Source: PALSA-505 sp963699015 (GTDB lineage Bacteria > Actinomycetota > Actinomycetes > Streptosporangiales > Streptosporangiaceae). Taken from it: a DNA stretch of 64,000 nucleotides. Each line of letters starts with the position of its first letter. The first letter of the stretch is position 1. A program made the translations under genes and the position numbers. Location: NCBI GenBank assembly GCA_963699015.1, contig CAVOSX010000005.1:562225-626224 (forward strand), read 5' to 3'. Below, one piece after another: positions 16,977 through 24,313 of the stretch. Below the pieces are notes generated by a model. That model was not told where the DNA came from, did no database searches, and was given only the letters and a program-made list of their open reading frames with translations.

Positions 16977-18674
16977 TCAGCGCCCGGTAACGCTGTCGGC
17001 AGGATCACCGTGCGACTTGCCCGAGCGGCCGAGCTCACGGGCCGCGATGGGCGACAGGTGTGCCTGGCCGGCGTGCGGGCGGTCGGTAACGCTGCCGTCC
17101 GCGCTGCGGCCCTGGCCGACGCCGTCGGCCCGCGGCTGCGGCGCCGGCTGCGCGGGGCGGACGTTGGCATCGCGGCTGACCTGGGGCAGCACCACCGCGC
17201 CGAGCAGCGGGATGCGCATCGCGTTCAGCCGCCGGATGCACTCGCTGGCCTGGGGCCGCCGGGTGCGGTTGGTCTCGATCGTCAGCAGTGCCGCGTCGGC
17301 GAACCCGGCCAGGGTGAAGGTGTCGGCGCCGTCCGCGGTGGCCGGGGCCTCGATGATGACGTACCTGGCATCCCGGCGCAGCTGGGAAGTGAGTGACCTG
17401 GCGGTGTCGTACTGCAGGTACTCGACGAGCGAGACATCGTCACCGGGCGGGATGACCCACAGCCCGGGCGCGGCCGCGGGGCCGTGTGCGACCTCCCCCA
17501 CGGTGGCCCGGCCCGCGACCACCTCGGCCAGCCCGCGGCGGCCGGCCAGGTCGAACAGGTCGGGGGCCACGCTGTCGCGGACGTCGGCGCAGACCAGGAC
17601 GGCCTCGGAACGGGTCCGGGCCAGGGCGGCGGCGAGGTTCACCGCGACCACGCTGGTCGCCGGGCCGGGATCGGCCCCGGTCACCAGCACGATGTGGCTG
17701 CCCTCGCCGAGCGTCGTGGCGACGGTGTTCCCCAGCTCGGTGAAGATCTTCCCGGTCCGTGACCGGGGCGAGGCCAGCGTGATCTGCCGGAACGCATTGC
17801 GGGGCAGGGTGTCCAGCACCGGCACGCCGAGCAGCCGCTCGACGTCGCTGGGGGCGTGGATCCGCTTGTCGCGGCGATCCCAGATGAACGCGGCGATCAG
17901 GCCGAGCAGCAGCCCGGCGATGAGCCCGCTCGGCAGCACCAGGCTCTTGTTCGGGCTGGTCGGCTTGCTCGGCGCCGAGGCGGCGGTGATGATGGTCCCG
18001 CCTGAATTGTTCGCCAGGTCCTTCTGCACATTGGCGATCTGGTCGTTGAGCTGACTGACCTGCTGCGCGTCGGTCTTCTGGTTGCCCTGGTCGGTGATCC
18101 GGGTGGGTGAGTTCGACGGCAGCCCGGCGATCTGGGCGTTCAGGGTGGAGATGGTCTTGTTCAGCGAGTTCACGTTGCCCTGCAGCTTCTTCACCTGCGC
18201 GTTCAGCGAGGCGGTGGCGGTGGACGTGCGGTGCTGCAGGTAAGCCTCGGCGAAATTCTGTGCGCAGGTGGCCGCGCCGGCGGCTGTCGGGGCGCTGCAG
18301 GCGATGTCGAGTACCTGCGAGTTCGGCGGCACGCTGACGTTGACCTGCTTGCTGAGCTGGTAGGGGGTGAGCGGACTGTGCATCGCCTTCTGCGCTATCG
18401 CCGCCACCGTGCCCGAGGTGACTATCTGCGCCTCGGTATCCAGGTTCACCGTCCCCTGGGTCCGGCTGTTAGCCACCTGGTTGCTCGTATCGGCGCCGGT
18501 CGGCGCGACGTACACCTTCGCGGTCGAGGTGTAGGTCTTCGGCGCGATGAACACGTACACCACCGCGCCGAGCAGGCAGACGACCGTCACCACGAGTACG
18601 ACCCACCAGCGACGGCGGAGCATACCGGTGTAGTCCGCCGAGTCAAACGAGTCCGGCCGCTGGCTGGAATTCAT
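16977..18674 (-). CDS. Wzz/BY-kinase-like polysaccharide co-polymerase with degenerate P-loop
   Basis: The 565-aa product has the chain-length-determinant layout: TM1 at about 23-44, an external region with Asn/Gln-rich coiled coil at about 155-222, and TM2 at about 246-265 preceded by the Pro-containing PSKPTSPNKS. The cytoplasmic part resembles tyrosine autokinases (VERLLGVPVLDTLPR, then V.TGADPGPATSVV.VNLA and VLVCADVRD). The P-loop lacks the GKS/T residues: PGPATS replaces PGEGKST. The C-terminus has no Tyr cluster. It is therefore probably not an active kinase and acts as a structural or chain-length regulator. ATG 18674 follows a GAGGAG site. It is the first gene of the minus-strand series down to 8056. 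Confidence 0.87.
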   Translation of the reverse strand: MNSSQRPDSFDSADYTGMLRRRWWVVLVVTVVCLLGAVVYVFIAPKTYTSTAKVYVAPTGADTSNQVANSRTQGTVNLDTEAQIVTSGTVAAIAQKAMHSPLTPYQLSKQVNVSVPPNSQVLDIACSAPTAAGAATCAQNFAEAYLQHRTSTATASLNAQVKKLQGNVNSLNKTISTLNAQIAGLPSNSPTRITDQGNQKTDAQQVSQLNDQIANVQKDLANNSGGTIITAASAPSKPTSPNKSLVLPSGLIAGLLLGLIAAFIWDRRDKRIHAPSDVERLLGVPVLDTLPRNAFRQITLASPRSRTGKIFTELGNTVATTLGEGSHIVLVTGADPGPATSVVAVNLAAALARTRSEAVLVCADVRDSVAPDLFDLAGRRGLAEVVAGRATVGEVAHGPAAAPGLWVIPPGDDVSLVEYLQYDTARSLTSQLRRDARYVIIEAPATADGADTFTLAGFADAALLTIETNRTRRPQASECIRRLNAMRIPLLGAVVLPQVSRDANVRPAQPAPQPRADGVGQGRSADGSVTDRPHAGQAHLSPIAARELGRSGKSHGDPADSVTGR

Positions 18675-19021
18675 GCTCCGACGCTCCTCGTCCTATCACT
18701 GCCCGCCAAGGCGGCACAGCTCCGGTGCGCCACTCGTCACAGGCTTACTCTCCGTGTATGGTTGACGCTTGACACGCGCCGTCGGATGACACTCCACCCT
18801 CGCCGGTTTACCTTACGATAAGATGACAGGCGCACTGGCGCTGAATACGGCAAACGTGCCGCACCGCCATGCTACAGCGTCAGACGGTCATTCGGGCCCG
18901 GGTACCACCGGCTCCGCGGCCGCGGAGCCGCTGATAAGCGGCGAAGCTCCAGAACTCACAGCATCTGCCCAGCGAACGCTCGCCGTTTTCCCGGCCGGAA
19001 CCAGGATGGCTCAACGCGGAT
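18675..19021. other. Divergent intergenic region between wzz-like and GH26-like genes
   Basis: These 347 bases must hold promoters for both directions. I see a perfect 22-bp palindrome at 18909-18930, a short CTTA-CGA-TAAG inverted repeat near 18811-18821, and adjacent TTGACG/TTGACA hexamers at 18762-18774 without a well-spaced -10. No gene was found. Confidence 0.45.
18909..18930. repeat. Perfect 22-bp palindrome
   Basis: The left arm CGGCTCCGCGG is followed at once by its reverse complement with no loop. It lies between the divergent wzz-like and GH26-like genes. It could be an operator for a dimeric regulator; the absence of a loop argues against a terminator. Confidence 0.5.
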
Positions 19022-20228
19022 ATGTTTAATGTTGCTGTCATGAGCTTGCCAGTACGCACAGTGACCAGCCGCATGCGGGTGGCTCGACGCCACGCCCCCC
19101 GGGCCGGCCTCCTACGGACCGCCGCGGCCGCGGCCGGCCTAGCCATCCTGGCCGCCGCGTGCAGCGGGACGCCCTCGGCCACGCCGCAAGGTGCAGGCGG
19201 CAGCCCCAGCCCGGGCGTCGCCCCTACCGGCGGCACCGGCGTCGCGAGTTACGGTCTCGTCCAGCCGTCCGCGGAGTCAGCGGGTACCGGCAACCGGTCC
19301 GGCGTCACAGGCGGTGCCCTGTTCGGCGGGACCACGACCCTGGCCACCGAACAGGGCCAGATCGGCCGCAAGCTCGCCTTCGTCCGGGTTTACTACCGGC
19401 TGGGCGAGTCCTTCCCGACGCCCGTGGACAGACGGCTGATGGCGCACGGCAGCACGTTGCTGGTCAGCCTCGATACCGTGCCCGGCGGCGCCAGCTACGC
19501 CTCGATCGCGGCCGGGCAGCACGACGCCGCGATCAGCGCCTTCCTCAAGGCCGTGAACCAGGCCGCCGTCCAGTACCATCTCGGCGCGATCTATTTCTGC
19601 TTCGAGCACGAGGCGAACGCCCCGAAGCGGCACGCCGGGCTCGGTTCCCCCGGGCAGTTCATCCAGGCATGGGACCACGTTCACCAGCTGGCAGCGTCGG
19701 CGCCGCCTGAACTGGAACCAGGGCGGCCGGATTCACTGGGTCTTCATCCTGACGCACGAGGCGTTCGTGCCGCTGGACAACCGCCCGGCCTGGGCACGGC
19801 GGCTCGACTCTCCGACCGCCTACTTCCCCGGGAAGAACGTGGTCAACATCGTCGGCGTCGACGGCTACGACAGCTTTGGCTGCAAGGCGAACACGCAGGG
19901 TGTCGGAGCGGGCTCCCGCTGGAGCCACACCACCCCGGCGTCGGTATTTGACCCTGTCTTGGCTTTCGCACACGCAAATGGTGACTTGCCGGTATTCATT
20001 GCCGAGTGGGGAAGCACGCCGTTCCCGGCGACCAGGCAGTCGAAATTCATCCAGCAGATGGAAAAGTTCGTCGCGGGCAACCGGGAGATAGCTGCCGTCT
20101 CGTACTGGAATACCACCGGGCGGCACTGCACCTACAGCATCGACAAGTACCCGGGCTCGGTCTCGGCCATGGCGGCCATGGGCCGGTCCCCGGCACTGCA
20201 GGGACACACCCTGGCGCCGTCCTCCTGA
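19022..20228 (+). pseudogene. GH26-like secreted lipoprotein, frameshifted
   Basis: Two reading frames together encode one protein closely related to the gene at 27039-28256. Frame 1 (from 19022) gives a lipoprotein signal with lipobox ILAAAC, then GGALFGGTT, RVYYRLGE.FPTP, and the HE segment (FEHEAN) expected for a clan-A acid/base. Near 19700-19707 the frame shifts by one base. Homology then continues in frame 2: LNWNQGG, VGVDGYD, and FIAEWGS with the likely nucleophile Glu. The paralogue reads straight through the same point (HLNWQQGG). Either the gene is recently broken or one base is wrong. ATG 19040 is an alternative start. The intact protein would hydrolyse a beta-linked polymer outside the cell (family inference). 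Confidence 0.8.
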
Positions 20229-20360
20229 TCGCGGCCCGCCGGCCGCGGAGCGCAGCCCCCAGAGGCAGTGGCGATGATGCTGCCGGGACCCGGATACTGC
20301 CGCCCGGCGCGGACCGGGACTCGGCTACAGTTCGGGAAGGTGTTCAGCAAAGGGGATGTC

Positions 20361-21236
20361 GTGACTCGACGCGGCACGCTCGCGGTCGTGGTGCTGTCGC
20401 ACAAGGCCCCGGCACAGGTGGCCCGGCTGGTGTCCAGGCTGCAGAGCGGGCGCGACACGGTGGTTGCCGTCCACCACGACCCGCGGGGGGAGCCGCTAGA
20501 GCTCCGGACGTCATCCTCGGTAGCGCTCGTGCCCGGTCCAGTGCCCTGCCCCTGGGGGCGGCCCGGCATCAACGTCGCGATCCGCAAGAGCCTGGAATGG
20601 CTGCGGTCCACCGTGCCGGAGCTCTCCTGGGTGCTCCTGATATCCGGGCAGGACTACCCGATACGCAGCATGCGTTCGATAGAGGACGAGCTGGCCGACG
20701 CGAACTGTGACGCTATCCTGCGCCACTACCGGGTGGACGGCGACCCGGCCGGGGACGTGCATCACTGGCAGGCGGTGACCCGGCAGCGGTACCTGTACCG
20801 GCGGCGCCTGCCCGGCTCGGCCCGGTCGGTGCGCCTGCCATGGCCGCGGCAGCACCCGTTTCACGACGGGATGCAGCTGTACGCGGGCGAGCAGTGGGCC
20901 AACTTGTCCGCCCGGGCGGTGGACAAGGTGCTTGACTCCCCGTTTAACGACTCGGTGCTGAAGTTTCTGCGCCGCGCGCCCAATGCAGACGAGGCCTGGC
21001 TGGTGACCGCGGTGCTCAACGGTGAGCCTGAGCTCATCGTGGTCAATGAAAGACGCCGGTACGTCCGGTGGCCGGGCGGGACCGCCCACCCGGCCGCGCT
21101 CGGGCCCGCGGACGTGCCGGCCCTCCGGGATAGCAGCGACTTCTTCGCCAGGAAGGTAGATCTGGCTGCCTGGCCGCAGGCATGCGACGTGCTCGACGCG
21201 CTGGCCGACAGCAGGACCTCCGACAGCAGGACCTGA
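20361..21236 (+). CDS. Core-2/I-branching (GT14-like) glycosyltransferase
   Basis: The 291-aa product looks like the Branch/GT14 family. Evidence is an N-terminal LAVVVLSHKAP strand, a VHHDPRGE turn, LLISGQDYPIRS (the family has ISG.DYPI/L), FHDGMQ.YAGEQWANLS, an acidic (N)ADEAWLVT segment near the active site, and FARK near the end. GT14 enzymes transfer GlcNAc or xylose. I chose GTG 20361 because AAAGGGG lies 5-7 bases upstream and the first strand follows at once; a longer start at 20268 would add residues without homology. It is the only plus-strand gene between the two sulfotransferase groups. Confidence 0.83.
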   Translation: MTRRGTLAVVVLSHKAPAQVARLVSRLQSGRDTVVAVHHDPRGEPLELRTSSSVALVPGPVPCPWGRPGINVAIRKSLEWLRSTVPELSWVLLISGQDYPIRSMRSIEDELADANCDAILRHYRVDGDPAGDVHHWQAVTRQRYLYRRRLPGSARSVRLPWPRQHPFHDGMQLYAGEQWANLSARAVDKVLDSPFNDSVLKFLRRAPNADEAWLVTAVLNGEPELIVVNERRRYVRWPGGTAHPAALGPADVPALRDSSDFFARKVDLAAWPQACDVLDALADSRTSDSRT

Positions 21237-21263
21237 CCCGGCCCGGCCGGCTTGTACTGCTTT

Positions 21264-22226
21264 TCAGCGGCGCCAGCTGGGCGGGTGGCCGAGCCAGCGG
21301 GCCAGCCGTTCGTCGTAGGGCTGGTAGTGCTCGTTGAGTGCGGCGCGGAGCGAGTCCGGCATGGGTGCGCGGGGCCTGGCGTTTTGCGGGGTGAAGGCGG
21401 GCTGGCCGCGGGAGGCCAGGCCGAGGAAGTCGAGTACCTGGCCGTAGGCGGGGCCGGGGGCGGCGAAGAAGTCGCCGCTGTCGATGACGTGGATCTGGTC
21501 CCGGCCGAAGATCTGCTCCAGGTGATCAAGCTGGTCGGCGTAATGCCCGCGGGTGCGGTAGGTGAAATGGTCGTGCCGGAAGCTGTCGTAGCCCGGGTCG
21601 GCGGCCAGCCGCTCGTCCTCGCCGGCCAGCCGCTCGTCCTCGAGTTCCAGGGCCCGCTCGAACGGCTCAGTCTCGTAGCCGAATCCAATCTGGTGAGCGT
21701 GCGCGGAGTAGGCCCGTTCCACCGGGTCGCGGACCAGGGCGATCAGCCTGACTCCGGGCAGGTCGCGGTGGATCCGGCCGGGCGCCAGCGGGTGGAACAT
21801 GTAGTTGGCGGTGGCCTCGAAGGCGACCGGGGGCTGGCCGGACCGGCGGGCGGTCAGCCGGGCGCGCGCGGTCAGCGGGAAGTGGCACTGGTACCAGCCG
21901 AGCCCGAAACGCTGGTACTTGTGGTCGAAGTAGTGCACTTCCTTCCTCGGCAGAGTGCTGCTGAACACCGCCGGATGCTGCCGCAGGATGTGGAACAGCG
22001 AGGTGGTGCCGCACCGCTCGGCGCCGACGATCAGGAAGCCCGGCAGCATCCGGGCCGGCCGGAGCGGCCGACCCGCTGTCACCAGGCCCCAGCGCGCGAC
22101 TCGTCGCGCCATCCACGGCAGGCCGGTGTGAGCAGGCTGGGCAGATCGCCCCCGCGCGTCCCAGGCCGGCTGGCCGGGCTGGCCGCCGGCGCGGGCCGCT
22201 TCGGCTGTCTCCCTGGCCTGGCTCAT
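21264..22226 (-). CDS. Sulfotransferase, heparan-sulfate-sulfotransferase-like
   Basis: The 320-aa product has GFLIVGAERCGTTS (PAPS loop), KEVHYFD with the putative catalytic Glu, GLGWYQCHFPL, FEATANYMFHPLAP, VRDPVERAYS (3'-phosphate site) and the C-terminal NEHYQPYDERLARWLG. Its last 280 or so bases nearly match those of the 8056 and 23208 genes. The segment just before (DSFRHDHFTYRTRGHY) differs from both, so the variation is concentrated in one patch. ATG 22226 overlaps the stop of the upstream sulfotransferase (ATGA), giving coupled translation. Substrate is probably a sugar chain (inference). Confidence 0.92.
   Translation of the reverse strand: MSQARETAEAARAGGQPGQPAWDARGRSAQPAHTGLPWMARRVARWGLVTAGRPLRPARMLPGFLIVGAERCGTTSLFHILRQHPAVFSSTLPRKEVHYFDHKYQRFGLGWYQCHFPLTARARLTARRSGQPPVAFEATANYMFHPLAPGRIHRDLPGVRLIALVRDPVERAYSAHAHQIGFGYETEPFERALELEDERLAGEDERLAADPGYDSFRHDHFTYRTRGHYADQLDHLEQIFGRDQIHVIDSGDFFAAPGPAYGQVLDFLGLASRGQPAFTPQNARPRAPMPDSLRAALNEHYQPYDERLARWLGHPPSWRR
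21267..21544 (-). repeat. Sulfotransferase 3' repeat, copy B
   Basis: Nearly identical to copies A (8059-8336) and C (23211-23488). I count about five substitutions against copy A, clustered toward the 5' end of the coding segment. Confidence 0.85.
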
Positions 22227-23191
22227 GACGGCGTCACGCTGCCGCGGCCGTCCCCGGCGCGATCAACTCCCTGCACGGCGCTCCCCTCTCCCGGCCGGCG
22301 GCCGGTCACCGCCGCCCAGCGCGGCATCCGGCCCAGCAGCGCGGCCAGATGCTCATCGCGGGGGGCGTAGTACTCCTCGAGCATCCGGCGCGTGGCTGGG
22401 TTCATGGGCACGCTGGCATGTCCCTTGTACTGTCCGAAGCTCACGGGCTCAAAGGGGCGCAGGCCGAGGAAGGCGAGCAGGCGCTGGTACTGCTGCCCGG
22501 GCTGCTCGAAGAACGCCTCGCTGTCGATGACATGCACCTGGCCGCGGGGAAACAGACTGAAAACGCGCTCCAGTTGTTCCGCGTAGTGGCCGCGGTGCTT
22601 ATAGGAGTGGTGGCGGTGCGCGATGCTCTCATAGCGCGGGTCGTCCCGCATCCGGTCGATCTCGCCCGCCAGCCGTTCATCTTCCAGTTCCAGCGCCTTC
22701 TCGAAGGCATCCACCGGCTCGTACCCTCGCGCGTGCTCGTGCTTGTACGCGGAGAACGCGCGCTCCACCGGGTCGCGGAGCATGACCACGAGCCTGGACC
22801 CTGGCAGGTCACGGCTCAGCCGGCTGACCGCGAAGGGGTGATAGAGGTAGTAGCCACTGGCCTCGAAAGCGACAGGCTCACCGTGCCCCGCCGCCGTGCG
22901 GCGCGCCGTGGCGGCGATGGCGAAATGGCCCAGGTACCAGTTTCTGCCGCGGTAGTAGTTCAGGTCGAAGTAGTTGACGCCCTTGCGGAACCGCGGCCGC
23001 ATCACCTGGGGATGAGCCGCCAGCGCCCGGAACAGCGTTGTCGTGCCGCAGCGCTGGGCGCCGATGATGATGAAGCCTGGCTGCAGACGGAGGGGTGCCG
23101 TCAGCCCGGCACCTAGCCGGTAGGCTCGCCGGGTCGTCTGTCGCAGCAGCCCTGGCAGCGGTTCAGGCGCCGGCTTGATGTTCTCGGCCAC
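22223..23191 (-). CDS. Sulfotransferase, diverged paralogue lacking the conserved Glu
   Basis: The 322-aa product keeps the PAPS loop (IIIGAQRCGTTT), the 3'-phosphate site (MLRDPVERAFSAY), a RGHYAEQLERVF helix and the C-terminal EEYYAPRDEHLAALLG. Where its neighbours have KE(L/V)H(F/Y)FD, this protein has KGVNYFD, so the residue aligned with the catalytic Glu of heparan sulfate sulfotransferases is Gly. It may use another base, have a different acceptor, or be inactive. The C-terminus carries an extra 25 or so residue polar tail. It overlaps the 21264 gene by 4 bases and follows the 23208 gene by 16 bases, forming a three-gene sulfotransferase operon. Confidence 0.88.
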   Translation of the reverse strand: MAENIKPAPEPLPGLLRQTTRRAYRLGAGLTAPLRLQPGFIIIGAQRCGTTTLFRALAAHPQVMRPRFRKGVNYFDLNYYRGRNWYLGHFAIAATARRTAAGHGEPVAFEASGYYLYHPFAVSRLSRDLPGSRLVVMLRDPVERAFSAYKHEHARGYEPVDAFEKALELEDERLAGEIDRMRDDPRYESIAHRHHSYKHRGHYAEQLERVFSLFPRGQVHVIDSEAFFEQPGQQYQRLLAFLGLRPFEPVSFGQYKGHASVPMNPATRRMLEEYYAPRDEHLAALLGRMPRWAAVTGRRPGEGSAVQGVDRAGDGRGSVTPS

Positions 23192-23207
23192 GCGGTCCCG
23201 GTTTCAT

Positions 23208-24170
23208 TCAGCGGCGCCAGCTGGGCGGGTGGCCGAGCCAGCGGGCCAGCCGTTCGTCGTAGGGCTGGTAGTGCTCGTTGAGTGCGGCGCGCAGCGAGTC
23301 CGGCATGGGTGCGCGGGGCCTGGCGTTTTGCGGGGTGAAGGCGGGCTGGCCGCGGGAGGCCAGGCCGAGGAAGTCGAGTACCTGGTCGTAGGCGGGGCCG
23401 GGGGCGGTGAAGAAGTCGCCGCTGTCGATGACGTGGATCTGGTCCCGGCCGAAGATCTGCTCCAGGTGCTCAAGCTGATCGGCGTAATGCCCGCGGGTGC
23501 GGTAGGAGTGCAGCCAGTGGCTGCGGCTGAAGTACGCAGGGTTCGCGGCCAGCCGCTCTGCCTCGCCCGCCAGCCGGGTGTCCTCCAGTTCCAGCGCCCG
23601 CTCGAACGGCTCCGTCTCGTGCCCGAGGCCGACCTGGTTGGCGTGCCCGGAGTAGGCGCGTTCCGCCGGGTCGCGGACCAGGACGATGATCTTGACGCCG
23701 GGCAGGTCGCGGTGGATCCGCTGCGGCGCGAGCGGGTGGAACATGTAGTAGGGGCTGGCCTCGAACGCGACCGGGGGCTGGGCGGCCCGGCGGGCGGTGA
23801 GCCGGGCGCGCGCGGTCAGCGGGAAGTGTGACTGGTACCAGCCAAGCCCGCGGCCGTAGGCCAGGTCGAAGTAGTGCACTTCCTTTTTCGGCAAGATGGC
23901 GCTGAACACGGCCGGGTGCTGCCTGAGCACGTGGAACAGCGAGGTGGTGCCGCACCGCTCGGCGCCGACGATCAGGAAGCCGGGCAGCATCCGCGCCCGC
24001 CGGCTGGGGCGTCCGGTGGTGACCACGGCCCAGTGCGCGGCGCGGCGGGCGAGTCTCTCCTGATCGGCGCATGCTGGCCAGGCGGGATAGGTATTGCCAG
24101 CGGGAACAGGGGGCCTGGTCGCGACGTCCTCGCCAGAACTCACGATGTCGTCTCCTCTAGGCATGGCCAT
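23208..24170 (-). CDS. Sulfotransferase, heparan-sulfate-sulfotransferase-like
   Basis: The 320-aa product has GFLIVGAERCGTTS, KKEVHYFDLAYGRGLGWYQ, FEASPYYMFHPLAP, VRDPAERAYSGHAN and NEHYQPYDERLARWLG. It is nearly identical to the 8056 gene product over most of the domain, including DNA around the PAPS loop and the 3'-phosphate site. It differs mainly in the N-terminal tail and the patch before RTRGHY (AYFSRSHWLHSY). I chose ATG 24170, behind GGGGA, which gives the same length as the 21264 product; an upstream ATG at 24215 would add 15 residues. It heads a three-gene sulfotransferase operon. Confidence 0.92.
   Translation of the reverse strand: MAMPRGDDIVSSGEDVATRPPVPAGNTYPAWPACADQERLARRAAHWAVVTTGRPSRRARMLPGFLIVGAERCGTTSLFHVLRQHPAVFSAILPKKEVHYFDLAYGRGLGWYQSHFPLTARARLTARRAAQPPVAFEASPYYMFHPLAPQRIHRDLPGVKIIVLVRDPAERAYSGHANQVGLGHETEPFERALELEDTRLAGEAERLAANPAYFSRSHWLHSYRTRGHYADQLEHLEQIFGRDQIHVIDSGDFFTAPGPAYDQVLDFLGLASRGQPAFTPQNARPRAPMPDSLRAALNEHYQPYDERLARWLGHPPSWRR
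23211..23488 (-). repeat. Sulfotransferase 3' repeat, copy C
   Basis: Third copy of the near-identical segment (see 8059-8336 and 21267-21544). Outside this segment it also stays close to copy A across the PAPS-binding regions, which copy B does less. Confidence 0.85.
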
Positions 24171-24313
24171 ACGGTCCCCGTCAAAGGGCCGAACGGGAGT
24201 AACTGTAGCGAACACTCATCAGCGGCGGGCGGTTTCGCTGGCCTGCCAGGCTAACCGGCGACAAGGAACCGCCGCCGCCCTGGCCGCTGATGCATCGCCT
24301 CGGGCAGCCCCCA

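Noticed and set aside
15507..17396. 629-codon open frame on the plus strand
   Set aside because: It is antisense to the wzy-like, DUF3048 and wzz-like genes and has Arg/Gly/Pro-rich composition without homology.
21237..24313. Transposon carrying the repeated sulfotransferase genes
   Set aside because: I found no transposase, terminal inverted repeats or target duplications around the copies; the repeats lie within coding sequence.
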